A stretch of DNA of 64,000 nucleotides from Ptychodera flava. Lineage: Eukaryota; Hemichordata; Enteropneusta; Ptychoderidae. Under the pieces are notes generated by a model. It had not been told where the DNA came from and ran no database searches. It saw only the letters and a list, made by a program, of their open reading frames with translations. The translations under genes were made by a program, and so were the position numbers. Location of the stretch: positions 28,679,651 to 28,743,650 of the forward strand of contig NC_091940.1 of assembly GCF_041260155.1 (NCBI RefSeq), given 5' to 3'. Shown here piece after piece: positions 24,766 through 37,800 of the stretch. Position 1 is the first letter of the stretch. Every line of letters begins with the position of its first letter.

Positions 24766-27700
24766 ATGAAATTCGTTTATGGAATTATGGCATAATACAA
24801 AAGCGAAGTCAATGGTACGATGTCAATACTCATGGCATCATGGCAAAACAGCTAGTACAAATGCCTTTGAAGATCGATTCTCTGGTAAGGACAATATTCC
24901 CCAAAAGAACATATAGCATCTGCAATACAATATTACAGAGTGAACACCATTCTATGGTAAAGTTTGAGGATTTCTCAGTTTCCATTTACCTTTGATTCTT
25001 CAAACGAGATGTCCAAACGCTTTGCTGAATTCCCAATTACTTCCATGGCGACTGTTTAGGAAGGGAATGCTCAAAATGTTTATGTGGTTATTTGATAGAG
25101 ACGACCTGTCGTGTGAGGGCTCATACACTGCACATCATAATAATTTCAGCCATATGCGAAATCGGTCGCCGAAATACATGGGCAGGCTAATTCTTGATTT
25201 AACCTTCGGTCGCTATATTACCATACATGTACGTTTTTTAGACAAGATTTTCTCGTTGATGACATCACTGTTGTCTATTCTTACTTGTACCCCAAATTGT
25301 AACAAATACATTCGTCGACAAAGCATGATGATGATTGAGGGTAAAATTAACACACAGACAGAGAAAACTCAACTGAAGTGATTGAATACAAACTGGTCAT
25401 TTGTCGATCGTTGGCATAATGAAGGCGTTTGAGTAGATCGTGCATGGTGAAAGTTTCCATACAAAACAGATCACATACAAAACGACAGCACTTACGCGAT
25501 CTCACGAATCTGAAGTAAACACAAGTTAATAACCTATAATTTAGGAAGCTATTAATTGAAAAAAATATTTTATGTTCAGATACGAGATTCTTCCGCGAAT
25601 AAGCATAGATTTAATTGTACTTCCGGCTCATTGCTATCACCGTTGAGAAACCCACCCATATATGAATCGATTGAAACGTGGGCAATGGTAAAGTGGCATT
25701 ACCCGATATTCGCCAATGGCCTAATTTAATTTAAAATGGCCGCCATCCCTGTGTTATTTGTATGGGGAAAATTAAAGTAAGCCGGTGAAAACTTGAATTA
25801 CTCCATGTGCTTCGAAACGTGTCCTAACAAGTGGGAGACCAAAAAAGTATTGTAAAAGTTTGAGAGTCCGAACATCTTTCCTCGAGGCGCATTCTACCTT
25901 AGACTATAATATGAGTACGGGGTCGTCGATAATAAAAGCTGACGCGAAAGAAACGTAATTCCTTCGTTTTACTTGAAACGCCCTCCCTCCCCCCTCAAAA
26001 CGAAAGTTCTTATGCGAAATCAATTTCGTATTTAATGCCGATTCTGACAAACCCACAAGTACCTCTCCGAACTGCACGCCCATGAAAAAATACCGGAAGT
26101 GCACATTAATTGATAAACATTCACTTTACGCGTTTCACTTTTTGAGACAGAATAATTATTTCAATGTATTTCGTACGTAGGGAAACGTTTCACGTACTTG
26201 TTTCACTTTGAAAAAGCACACAAGTTTTTATTTTACATTTATGTCTTTTCGTTGTCTTTTTTGTCTCCGTATTTTGTGGTCATTCTGTTCTCGATGAACG
26301 CGAACGTAGTATTGCGTTCTCGCCGCAAAGTCGCTCTTCAAAAAACAATAGACGAAAATCCTTATGCGATTTTGACGCACACAAAACACAATGAGCTTTT
26401 ACCCCCTCCCCTCCTAAACGAAAGAATTACGTTTGTTGTCCGTCAGCTTTTATTATCGACGGCCCCTAAAAGTGTAGGCAATTCCTGTTTACCGAAATTG
26501 ACTAAATATCTGAGAAAGGAAACGAAACGTCACCGCAGCCATGCGTACACTTTTCAAAAAAACTATAGATTATGAATTATGTGCATGCATCTATAGTCTA
26601 AGTTGGGTCACTCACACTTTGTCTTGATCATGGCCGGACAGATCGCATTACAGGTAACTCCAGTTCCATACCCGGACATGGCAGTAGACTGTCAATAAAA
26701 GACGATAACAGAGAAAGGGCAAATTGATTCATAATCGTTGCCGAAAAGAGAAAAAAATTATTACTTTGAATTTGTTGCCCGAATTCGCGCGCATTTCAGT
26801 AACTAGATACGAATTCGTACGTAAACAAAACATCGAATACAGACATGAATTCGGTTGTTGATAGATACCAATGGTCGAAAACTAATTCATTCATTCTCAT
26901 TCTGCTAAAAGGGTAACTTTAATGTGAGGGAAATTCTCATAACGTAATAAGTTTTGAATTCCATAGCACATTTCTTGTATACTCTTGCGTCTGCATGGCT
27001 CTATCGTAATTTCTTGCGCATGCCATTGTGACCACATACATCTAAATCCTGCTCCTCGAGGAAGTAGGGCGTTTGTTACCTTAGTCAGTCCATTCAGACC
27101 GTGTTTGGCAGCCGTGTATGCAGAGCTGTTGGCGGCGGCACTCCTGCCTCGTACCGACGATATGTTTATAATGCGCCCCCAACCTAACAAAGAAGATATG
27201 CGAAAGAAGCAAATTTTGTTAAGCCTTGACATTATTATAAGTCTTTATTGAACTTAGTCTGTCATAGACCCCAAATAACGATGGTGAAGGATGTCGCCAT
27301 AGCATATAGACTCGCTGTCAGGCTTGGTCCCTGTCTGACACACGCATGCGCAGAAAGCAAGTCGGTCGTCCCGTCAAAGCCAGCCAAGGTAATAATGATA
27401 ATTCCACTTTCAGATTAACATAAAATAAGAGAATGCAGTTGCCAGCCCCTCTTTTTAGGGTCTATAGTCTGCCCTTTCGACTCTGCGCAATATTTATGTA
27501 CATATGCATTTGGACCTCTAATCTAAAGGTCGTGAGCAAATTAAAATAACAAGCAAACAAATAATTAGATTACAGAGCACGGTACGGAATATTGACCAAC
27601 ACGATTGGAACTAATTTGGGATAATTGAATTTTCATATTTTACAAATTTCTCAAACGTGTTGGGTGCCTTATAGCTGAATGTCTCAATATTACAAATTAC

Positions 27701-29256
27701 TCATAAAAACAAGTGTGTAACGTAAAAAGAAAAGCAGATGAGCTAACATTTGCAGATTTTAAAGACATTACTTCACCATCCAATTATCCCAAATTAGTTC
27801 TAATCGTGTTTGACCTGAAAGTTTGTGGCATGTCGGCCAATAGATGAACTCATGCTAGTCAACTGCAAACGCAAAACAAACCCCCTCTTGCAACTTCTTG
27901 TTACCAGGTAACGTCTACATCAATATGAATTTCTAGGAAGGAAACGCGGGGAGTTGTTTACCTTTGTTTTTCATATCGCCCAGCAGGAGTCGCGTTAAGT
28001 CGAAGGGCGCTGTCATGTTTATGGCAATCACTTCGTCCCATTTCTCTGGCGGGAACTCCTCAATGGAGGTATGGTGGGTAGCACCTGAAGGAATATAAGT
28101 AGAAGACTTAGACTCAGTGTAATGTATTCATAAAGCTCACTACATTATTTTTGTACTCAGCTCTGAAATAGAAGCAACGTGAAGTGTAAGGAACAGCCAA
28201 CTGCTGTGGTGATTGTAAAACTGACCTGCATTGTTGACTAGTACGTCTACTCCGGTGGGGTATATGGCTTTGATTTTCTCACAAAGCTGCTCTATCTCCG
28301 GTCGCTTCAGTAGGTTGGCGCACAAATAATGCGCCTGGACCTTATATTCCCTTGAGACAAAGGTAAGATGTGAGCACTTTACGCGACATGATAAATGTGC
28401 ACTAAGTATCTTTGACTGGTGCTTGGTGACACAAGAATTCATCATGCATTTAATACTAGAACGTTCACTCATGGTACTGTTTGTATTTGTCACCAAGCAA
28501 TATGAATTTCTCATTATCTCTATCTTCAGATATCATTGCATGGAATGAAAAGTTGTCTGGGTATTTTATCGACAGAAACTGGTGACAGAAACAAGGAACA
28601 AGATGTCATTTTTCAAAGTGATTATTTTCAGAAGCATCGACTGTATGAACTTTCAAAAGCAAAGATTTGAAATAATCTGGATACGAGTCAATTATTCATA
28701 TTCTGAAAAGTCAATTGGAAAACAACTGAAAAAGTGAGGGCGCTGCACTTAGCTGAATATATTTTGCGAGTTTTAGCACGGTCCCTCGTGGTTTAAGTTC
28801 GTTCATGAGTTACCTGAGTAGTCGAAATATCCTGACTTCAACTTATCAACATAACCCATGTGAGTGTATTGTGTATTGGTATTATTGATAACTGAAATGC
28901 AGTCCGTACGTGAACCCATTTTTGTCATTATTAACACTGCATATTGTACTACCGTGTTGGACATAATTTTGGTCAACAAAACCGTGACGAATTACAGCTT
29001 GTTTGTGAACAAAAATAATCAAAATCATAATATCAAAAGTTATAACCATTGTTTCTTTAAACTTTCTTACGACTTTGTTTTCAGCTTACTTTTCTATATG
29101 TTCTCTCAGCGGTTCAACTTCCGCCGCCTCCCGTCGTCCATGTAGGATGATAGAATATCCATTTCTAGCCAACGCTTTTGCTATTGCATAGCCCACGCTT
29201 TCCGCGTTAGTAGACCCAGTGATCAGTGCGACTTTGCCGATTTTATCAGCAGCCAT
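22797..29256 (-). CDS. Bacterial-type 3-hydroxybutyrate-dehydrogenase-like SDR, complete
   Basis: Classical short-chain dehydrogenase, 266 residues. Eight exons join in frame: 29256-29090 (ATG), 28350-28226, 28084-27962, 27183-27080, 26688-26616, 25051-24990, 24616-24563, 22889-22797 (TAG). Visible parts: cofactor motif TGSTNAESVG (13-22), NNAG (95-98), INISSV with catalytic Ser148, YTAAK with Tyr161/Lys165, GVTCNAICP, ISFEE-type FEESK segment and C-terminal ITGAELPIDAGLWAK. Overall layout follows bacterial D-3-hydroxybutyrate dehydrogenase, an NAD enzyme of ketone/PHB metabolism. Odd points: the glycine motif has two extra residues and lacks its central Gly, and the residues that bind the hydroxybutyrate carboxylate in the Pseudomonas enzyme (Gln94, His144, Lys152) are Thr100, Arg150 and Ser158 here. 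Substrate is therefore uncertain. No transit peptide is obvious, so it is probably cytosolic. Two further copies lie to the right. Confidence 0.93.
23635..23824. mobile_element. MITE, family B, copy 1
   Basis: About 190 bp, starting AAAACGATTGGAACTAATTT and ending TTAGTTCCAATCGTGTT, which is the inverse of its start. Shares most of its interior with 27598-27810. Lies in the last intron of the SDR. Confidence 0.8.
24715..24763. repeat. (CT)n microsatellite
   Basis: Pure CT run in the SDR intron between exons 24616-24563 and 25051-24990. The truncated copy has a CT run at the same intron position (33537-33579). Confidence 0.97.
25697..25901. mobile_element. MITE-like element, family A, half copy
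   Basis: Begins near ATTACCCGATATTCG, carries AAAATGGCCGCCATCCCTG and ends GAGGCGCATTCTACCTTA. Directly abuts the family C element to its right. Confidence 0.65.
25919..26466. mobile_element. MITE-like element, family C, ~548 bp
   Basis: Imperfect terminal inverted repeats of about 45 bases: GGGGTCGTCGATAATAAAAG at the left and CTTTTATTATCGACGGCCCC at the right. The inner part also holds inverted C-rich/CGAAAG tracts. A 125-codon open frame inside (26198-26575) has no recognisable domain and overruns the element. Confidence 0.65.
27598..27810. mobile_element. MITE, family B, copy 2, with target duplication
   Basis: 213 bp bounded by AACACGATTGGAACTAATTT and its near-perfect inverse, with 5-bp direct repeats TGACC at 27593-27597 and 27811-27815. 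Lies in the SDR intron between exons 27183-27080 and 28084-27962. Confidence 0.85.
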
Positions 29257-30241
29257 CTTTCCTCTGAATCTGCGGTGAAATCGACATTCAGAATATTAGG
29301 ACACGGCGATAAAAACACTTATATTAAGCTTCAGGTTGTTTTCCTTGAGCCTAATGGACAGACAGACAGATGGACGCTAAAACGGAAAGACTGAAAGACA
29401 GACAGACACATCGGCGAGTGACTAGCCTAATAGGCTCGCCATACCAAAAGTAGAGTAAATATGACCAGTGAAGGCAAATTTACAATACAGCTGGGATGAC
29501 AGCTCTAGAGGGGGATGAAATGAGCTTCGCTGGTGAATATCGATGTAGTTAGCAATAGGCTATGGGTACCAAGGCAAAAGACCTGGTACCTCATACATTA
29601 TACCACAAGGTACAGAACGAAAGGCCGTGGTGGATAAAATATGCTCTACTCTCATCAATCTACGACGTTAAAAAAAAAAACGTGTATTCGCCACCAACGG
29701 TCTTCTCTCCGTTTACTGAACACTGAAATCACGATCATCGATTGCTTGACCACACACTAAATTGCCTTTTGGTTTGCCGGCCGTGTCCATCTGATCGTGC
29801 GAAACCCTATGTTTTCTGACTCGGCCTCTTTGGGGTCATTGATGTGTACGTGTACACGATGGCGTATTGATCAAGTGGGATGCAACCCGGAAGCGATAAC
29901 GGCCGATATCGGCACACACATAGTAGCTCCAGCTAGGTTTCGACCTTTATTGTAGATGTACCATTTTACTCGGGCCAAGATATGACAGAGTGAATAGCAC
30001 GGCAAATAGAGCAGGGCAATTATTGGGCATTCCTGTTTCAGAAATAATGAGGTTTCCCCGAACCAAACCCTCATATCTACACATTACACATTAACTGTTC
30101 GTTTGAACAACCACGCAACTCGTCATCAGCTATGTACTATTCCTCTGCCGACACACATCCATAAATAGCTTTCTCGTGTTATACATTTGCCCTGTTAATA
30201 AAAACCCACATGCATTTAACGGTGTCACTCTGACCAATGTA

Positions 30242-30273
30242 CTATGGAGGTAGTATTAAAGCGACCTCCGTGG
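30242..30273. repeat. micro-palindrome, decayed
   Basis: CTATGGAGGT and ACCTCCGTGG arms around a 12-base centre. Related to the clean copies at 38304, 41980, 42868 and 45878. No clear target duplication. Confidence 0.4.
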
Positions 30274-31540
30274 TGCACGACAGTACTCCAATTACTGGGC
30301 TTCAAGCTGCGCTCACACTCACAGTGCAGAAGCATGCTTACCGACGGCTTACCTCACCTTTGTACACAAACAATATACGCTTATGTTTCAACGTCTCCAC
30401 TCTGTTTCGTTAGTCAAGCACCATCTTATGGTTTGTGTAGCTTAATCAGACAGCTTTGAGTACGTACAGAAGAAAAGTCAGGCTTCCCGGCCAGTTGACC
30501 TCAAGCTCGACATCGTCAGTAGCATTTCCTTCTTGAACTCTTGTGACCTGTGACACAAATAAGGCCTCGACTTGCTGTGTTCTACCTGTAGAGGACGCCC
30601 TTTTCCTCGAATTATAAGTACAACTGCGTCATTCACATTCACATTTATATATTTGTAATATTTGCCATTTTGTTCAAGTTGAAATAAGTTTATATTTTTT
30701 CAAAAAAGGTACTGAGTCATGTATGGGCCATTAGGTATTGCAAACAATAAATTGGTCTAGAAGTTACGATAAATAAATGGTCAAGTATTATACATTTTTA
30801 TCATAAAAAAAACCCCGCGTCATGGTTTGCATCCACTATGCAGTACGGTCTACAATGTATACATAAATCATAAATTCTTCGTTAATCATTCTGTAGTGTA
30901 CAAAGCATAAGAAGGTTTCGTAAATGGTAAAAACAAGCGTGTCATTCGAAGTCAGAGTACAAATGTTAGTAGACAAGCATCGGGACTTAAAACAATTGAA
31001 GGATAATTGAAACGATCAAGCTTACTGGTACCCGGTAACATTACTGAAAACAACAGGAGGCTTGGGTGTTTCCGACTTGGTTACATGGTTGCTGGTATTA
31101 TTCAACACCTTCTGTTATCATATGCCTGTACTGGCCATCATTGTATCATTGCTAAAGTGTATTGTTAAATTCCTTCTTCTACAAATATACATTAGTGTCT
31201 TTTACTGAAAACGTCCGTTACGTTCCGATCACAGTTGAAGCTAACTGTTGCATTTCTTTAACAATATTTTAGCTCTGTTGATGTACTCTAGTGTAAGCAA
31301 TTTTGAAGGGACGGGGTCATTGGAACCGCACGTGTGCGACTTTATTATTTACAAACAATGTATTTCACGCATGATATCTATAGATGCATCTCGTCAACAT
31401 GGCGGCAACATTTAAATTTTACGATAGTCATTATTAACAAACATTTTTTAACTTTCATCAATCGCCAATGCACACTGTGTACATCGGTCGTACAGGTCCT
31501 TGGCAACCTTTGAGCATAGTTCCGACGACCCCCTCTCTTT

Positions 31541-31728
31541 AAAGGTATACTGTCACCTGTTCCAATTTTGCCACAGTTACCATGGAAAGAGAAATCTAAC
31601 CAATCACAGATTTTAAGCGGGTGGCCGCTTTTTAAAGACAGCGCCCTCACATGGGCATTTTGAATGCCAAGGAACGCCTCTTTGATCATATATGGGCATA
31701 TTTAGATTACGGGTGACTGTATACCTTT
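31541..31728. mobile_element. MITE, family D, full copy (~188 bp)
   Basis: Starts AAAGGTATACTGTCACC and ends GGTGACTGTATACCTTT, a 17-base inverted terminus with one mismatch. Interior carries GCGGGTGGCCGCTTTTT. Shares its left two thirds with 51420-51549. Confidence 0.8.
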
Positions 31729-33141
31729 AGCGTTTGCGTCGAGCTTCATCAGGTTATACATATTGACTTATGCATTCAGATATTAGTTGCGGAATTTTAT
31801 ATTCTGACGCCTCAGTCATGGCTATACTCGAAACCATCCCAAAAGATTTGGTATACATATTGGCTAATTGTTCTTCTCAGTAGTACAGCAATGTATACAT
31901 TCTATTACACAACAATGAACGGCATTACACCATCCATCATCATTATACAACAAACGCTACGTTTGTCCGAGGACAATTTTTAATTTCATTGCAAATAATC
32001 AGATCGTACTTGATTATTGATGTGAAGCAGTAAATTATGCATTCACTTGATTGTAACGACCTGAAACGAGGTTGGTTGGACATTTCGTGATATTTGCGTA
32101 GCAACATGGAGCGTAAATAAGCAAACAGTATTCCGTCGTTTCAAGTTTTGTCATTAGGTATACTTTTTTTATTTTACTACCATTCAAACCTTCCTATTCC
32201 GTCCCATGATGTAATTTTCTTGTCTTTCCGGATTGTTTCTGTAGTAGACATAGTTATATTGTTGTTAGGCTGTTTTTATCATTTTTGAATTTTTAACTTG
32301 TCTGCTGTGTCTACAAAAATGCTACTACCCCGGGCTACTACATTGTGTTTGACATGTATTTGAGAGTCTCATAGGTGACGGCCAAGACTTCATCAACTTC
32401 TTATAGACACAGCATGCGTTCCACGTATAGTTAAACCTTTGTGTGATTTCTCTCCTCTCCCTCTTGATGATGGTATCTCAACATTTGCGACGTTACGTCC
32501 TTTTCACATGATCGGGACTCCAATAGAGAGCAGAATCGAATATTTGAACATCCTATTTATGAAACGTAATAAACGCTCGCCGAGATAAAAAAAAATACAT
32601 TTGAAAACAAGACGCTAGCAAAGAAGTTATAAACGCCTCCACGTAACAAAAGTCGTGTTGCTTCATGGGTATTTTCAAGATGGCAGCCATCATGACAATT
32701 CGCAGAGAACGGTCTGGTGAGTACAAATTTAGGTCGATCATATTGTTTTGAAAAATTGAAAACATCAGAGTATGAAGTCGGAAGCATGTACATTTGTACG
32801 CCGTTCTTCTTGAACAACGCCGTCGTTAAGGGTCTGCAAATTACGAGGTATTACATCATTCTTTATACACTCACTGATTACTTGCATGCCAGGTCGTGTT
32901 ACGACGGAAAACAGTCTTGACGGGAGTTAATTATCAGCTTTATCTGATATTTATCTAAATTGCTAGGAAAGCCAATTTAATAAAGAGCACACTTTAACGA
33001 TATATCAGACAATCAACCTTTACGTTTCCATTGGACTGTTGAGTTTATTTGTTGTAGTAAAATTACATTCCATGAAGAAATATTTATCACGTAGAATTTT
33101 ACTTCAGATAAATGTGGATCTACATTACAGTAAAGTAACAT

Positions 33142-33535
33142 TTACTTTGCCCAAAGCCCAGCATCGATTGGAAGTTCAGCACCAGTGATTTGATCCGCCG
33201 CTGGTGTGCACAGAAATGCAGCGAGCTCAGCAATCTGAAAAACAAAAACAAAAACGCACCGTCCGGTATACAAGCCTCAAGCATTCTCATCATTTAGCAA
33301 TGTTCCTTCGTGCTCTAGGAAAGAAATGTTGTAGGAAAAATACTACACCAGTCCTGTATCAAAAGGATTACATACCTGTTCAGGTGTTACAAATTCCCTG
33401 ATGGATTTATGGTTGCCAATCGCCGTTTCTGAATCAAGTAAAGCGAGCCATATAAGTTCAACAGTCTGTCTGCCAGAGAGTTGATACCTCCCTCTCCCCT
33501 CTAGCCCAAACTCTATATTCTTGTCTGTCTTACAG

Positions 33536-33581
<46 letters not shown>

Positions 33582-33763
33582 CATCTCTTTAGAGCTCTCT
33601 CCCACTAAACCAACGTTAGTGGACAAATATTCACAACATATATTGAAGAGGCAACTTATATTATTGCTGTTATACCTGTAACAATGTTATGTTTTCATTA
33701 CCTTTGATTCTTCGAACTGGACATTCCAAATCTTCGCCAATTCCTCTATAGATTTCAGTGCGA
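33142..33763 (-). pseudogene. truncated SDR copy (last three exons only)
   Basis: Exons 33763-33702 (62 nt), 33428-33376 (53 nt) and 33234-33142 (93 nt, stop TAA) match the last three exons of the complete SDR in order, splice sites and final residues (ITGAELPIDAGLWAK). The middle exon is one base shorter than its 54-nt counterparts, which shifts the frame and gives an early TAA within it. No homologue of exons 1-5 was found to the right before the JmjC gene begins. Either a 5'-truncated, decaying duplicate, or a live gene hit by a one-base sequencing error whose upstream exons were missed; the missing exons favour the first. The last exon is well conserved, so the duplication is not ancient. 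Confidence 0.8.
33537..33579. repeat. (CT)n microsatellite
   Basis: CT run in the truncated SDR copy, in the intron equivalent to the one with the CT run at 24715-24763. Confidence 0.97.
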
Positions 33764-34801
33764 CTTTTAAAATATTAAGGGAAAAATTAAAATACGTGTG
33801 TGACTATTTTAATACAAGTGACAAGTACATAAAGACTGAATACAGTTCATAAAACAAATTACACAGACGCAAAACACATGATTCAGTATTAACAGGGGCA
33901 ATAGCTTAACATTTTGGAATATTTTCATTTCATTACTCATTAAACGAATATATTTCTTTGTTATTCAAACTATAAGATTTTTATTGCTAAAAAATAATAA
34001 TTTTGTTATGAAGTATTTAAAGAACATAATGACAAAAGTTTACAAAATTTGGTGGGCTTTTTCCTCTACAGGACGGCTTTGATAACTAGAGATTGCAAAG
34101 GGAGACTACTAACTGGCCTAAACCTAGCGATTATATACACACTGGGCTATAAATGATAAAATATGCATGCATGTAGGAACTATTCTAACCCCATTGTATT
34201 GCAATGTGTGTAGCTTCTTGGTGCAAGTATCTCCACGGTAGAGCTTGGACCATGGCGTGTGTAGTGTATTAGTAGCAAAGTTTGTCGGCCTTCTGTCAGA
34301 AGACGTGTGAAACTACAGTAGCGATGAGCTTAGTGTTTCATTTTTAGACACTTACCGGTACAAATCCTCTTGACAGGTGTTAGATCAATGTCAGCATAAG
34401 TGCTGATTCTTTTTAAATATTGAGTTTGTGATGAAAATAGCGACCACAGTGGTGGTTTTGTAGAAATTCAACATCATTGCTACGATATTTATCGACCTTA
34501 CAGCTCCCTGTGTTACCACAGGATGCTACAGCCATCTTTCATGACAGTCTGCATTTTGATTCAAGCTGACAATATATTAATCCAAATTCAATCCAAACAA
34601 GCACCAATGAAAGCCAAAGGTCTGTACTATTTTTCACCCGAACAACGGAGAAGTGAAATACTGGTCTTGTGCCTTTACAAGGTGTGATCTGAAAGTTTTC
34701 TACCGAATTACAGCATATATGAAGCCATGATGTAGAAAACATCCTGTATCGATTTCTTACTTCAAGTTGTTGTTTTCTTTGTGTGTGTGTGTGTGTGTGT
34801 A

Positions 34802-34866
<65 letters not shown>

Positions 34867-37800
34867 ATGTATGTATGTATGTTTGTATGTATGTATGTAT
34901 GTATGTTTGTATTTATGTATGTATGTTTGTATTTATGTATTATGAATGTATGTATGTGCAGTGTGAGTGCGTGTGTGTTCCAATCCGACTCCGGATGTCA
35001 TTAAATTGTTCGAATACCGCACGTAACCTTCATTGCATGAACCTATACTCTGAACTATTTTGATCCGCGTTTTTAGAAGGGCCTGCATGTAAAAATCGCA
35101 TCATTAACTGTTTTTGTATCACCGTGACGGTAGTCACAGGTAGCACTACATTCCGAACTCAGACGAACTGCCATGTTTGTCTGAAGCAGGTATCAGGAGA
35201 ATACATTGCCTGGGATCATTTTCTTAATTGGCAACAAACGTATTTTCAATATACCACATATAGAAAAGATTGAGTTCATGAAACAAACTGTTTTGCGGTA
35301 TTGCTAGCTCTGAGCAACGTTGCAATGAGAGACGAGTCTTTTCTGGTAGATTTTGAATTGAAAATGATTTTCAAAACTCAAGTATCCCTTTATATTAACC
35401 CCATCAGGTAAAAACCTTTTCAAATTCTTGAAGCAAAATTAGGCTGCACCATATACCATAGTTTGTGTCATCATTTCATGCCTCAATTACTTGTTAATAT
35501 ACTATTGTAGATAGCATATGAAATACATGTAATTTCCAGGATGTCAAGTTGTGTGTTGAATACTAACTAGCCCCCCCCCCCACCCCGCCTTCTAAAACGC
35601 CTTCTAAACTTTAACAGGTATTTTAATTTCAAAGAAGACCGTAAAAAGTCGTTTAGTAAAAGGAATAAATTCGTATGTTAAGTTCGTACAATTTTTGGTT
35701 TTAAAGTCTTAGGATTTAACAGATCAGAATGACAAAGATTTATAAAGCAATGCGCCAATCACAGAAAATATTCAAAGCACACTGCGATTCGGGGGATGGA
35801 TTCAGACGAGCAGTTTTTCAGCTTGCATCAGAATATTTATGTCTTGGTTAAAATGTAGGTCACCTTGTATAATGAGTTTATAAGAACGTTAATTCACTTT
35901 TCATGGTCAAAAATCTCAGACGAGTTGTCCCCGTGACTAACAAAATGTGATAGACTTAACGGGACATGATGTGTTTTGATAGGTTTAATCGTCAGGTATT
36001 AAAACATTACCTCAGACTTTGAACTCATTAATTTACAGGGTCAGTCTGCAGGGTCATACTAATTGCGATGGGTCGTGTCTTCCTATCTGCATGGTAATTA
36101 ATCATGGAATGCCTATAGCTATAATAGAGTAAACTATCTGTACGTGAACATCGTGGCTTTCAAAATGGCGACACAAGGGCCAGCAAGCATGGAGAACAAA
36201 GCCAGCCTAGAGATACTGACTATAACGATGGGTCGGGTAGGGCTAGCATTAGTTTTCCAATGAGAACGCGCACAGTATCAAACTTCAAAAATTATTCAAA
36301 CGCATGCATGGCCATTTATTGAAGTATGGGAAAATGGCAAGAAGAACGACTGTAACTCGGTGTTAGTACCATGGGGTAGTAAAACAAAGTTGTCCTAAGG
36401 TGACCTACGAGCTGAGAGCCTATGGTTTCGTCGGAGGGGTCGCCACGATTGCTCCATCGCGGGCTCTGAACGAGCTTGCGTCTGATAAGAGAGAACCAAA
36501 TACCTGAATTGATGAAGATACTAACCTTACAAACCGTTCCCCAAGGTAATCCCAGTAAACTAGTATTATCCCAATAAACTAGTATTACCTCCTCGGCCAA
36601 TCACAGATACTCCGCTATATCGATTTAAAATATCCACATTCAATTTGAGAAAAGTCTCACTGCATGGAAGCTAGGACCTCCATTATACGCGACGAAAGGT
36701 CGGGAACCGAGTTTATAGGTAACATATTAAAATTTACAGTGGAGGTATATCAAGTCAGCAGCCGATATGTTGACCGATAAAAACATTTGACCTCGGATAC
36801 AAATTTTAATTTCGAGCTACTCACAATATAACCATAATGGTGTATTCAAATCAAGCGAAAATACTGTATAGTCAAACATAGGAAACATCTTTCGATATAG
36901 GGATACAATGTTATTAGAATTTAGGTATTATTTATGTGACTGTTATGGACGGAGAGCCCGCCCTCACACGCTTGGAACTATAATTATACGAGTGAGTACA
37001 TGTATGTGATTTACAATGTCAGCATACAACTACGAACGTTTTTGTCCCTGGGTTTTGTCCCGTTCAGACATGCCAGTATGCAAATTCACTTCCAAAATTG
37101 TTATTATATTAGAAGTTGTTATTCAAAAGCTAGTATAATTCGTTTCAGCGTAACAATGGCACGTGACTTGCGGTCATTACATGTAAGTGTGGCCAGTTGA
37201 TATCACGACCGATTATACTACTGCAGCGCGCGATATCACCCGTCCACATTTTACAACTACAAGTCACCTCAGAGAGGTCACTGGTAGTTTAGCCCTGGGC
37301 ATTTATCGGCCGTGATCACACAGTCAGAACTCAGATCAAATACTATGGTGTAGCAGGCGTCCCATGTTTTCTTTTTGCTTACTTGTACTAAGCTTACAGT
37401 CCCTCCATTCTTGGTGCTTTTACTGAACATATTGAAAGGTGAATTCGAAAGAGGTCCCCTGGCTAGCTCTTCAGTATGTGCTATAAGGCATTAAACTTCT
37501 CGACTATTATGGGTTATTTCTGTAGAGCAATTGTGACTGCTGTAGCTACACGTTGCTGCCTTTTTCTTTTTCAGTATTAAATACTGTAACATGGGACATC
37601 ATACGGTGAGATGGGCGTGCGTATTGTCGGCTGCAACTGTGACGCAGTCATCGTTGCTGTCGAAACCTGGATCAACAGAACCTTGACCCATGGAACTCCG
37701 TTCCTTGTCACGCTTATAATATCACTTTTTACTGGTCTGAGTCATAGACCCTCTATGTCTGAGTCGCAGGAAGGTTCACCTCATGCACTCAGGATACTAG

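Larger units (their letters stand above)
29257..33141. other. intergenic spacer upstream of the complete SDR
   Basis: Likely holds the SDR promoter and 5' UTR exon, but no TATA or other element can be fixed. A short (GACA)n patch lies near 29358-29405, a decayed micro-palindrome at 30242-30273 and a family D MITE at 31541-31728. No coding exon recognised. Confidence 0.55.

Noticed and set aside
26198-26575. 125-codon frame with a hydrophobic start
   Set aside because: Largely within a MITE-like element; no domain and no splice partners.
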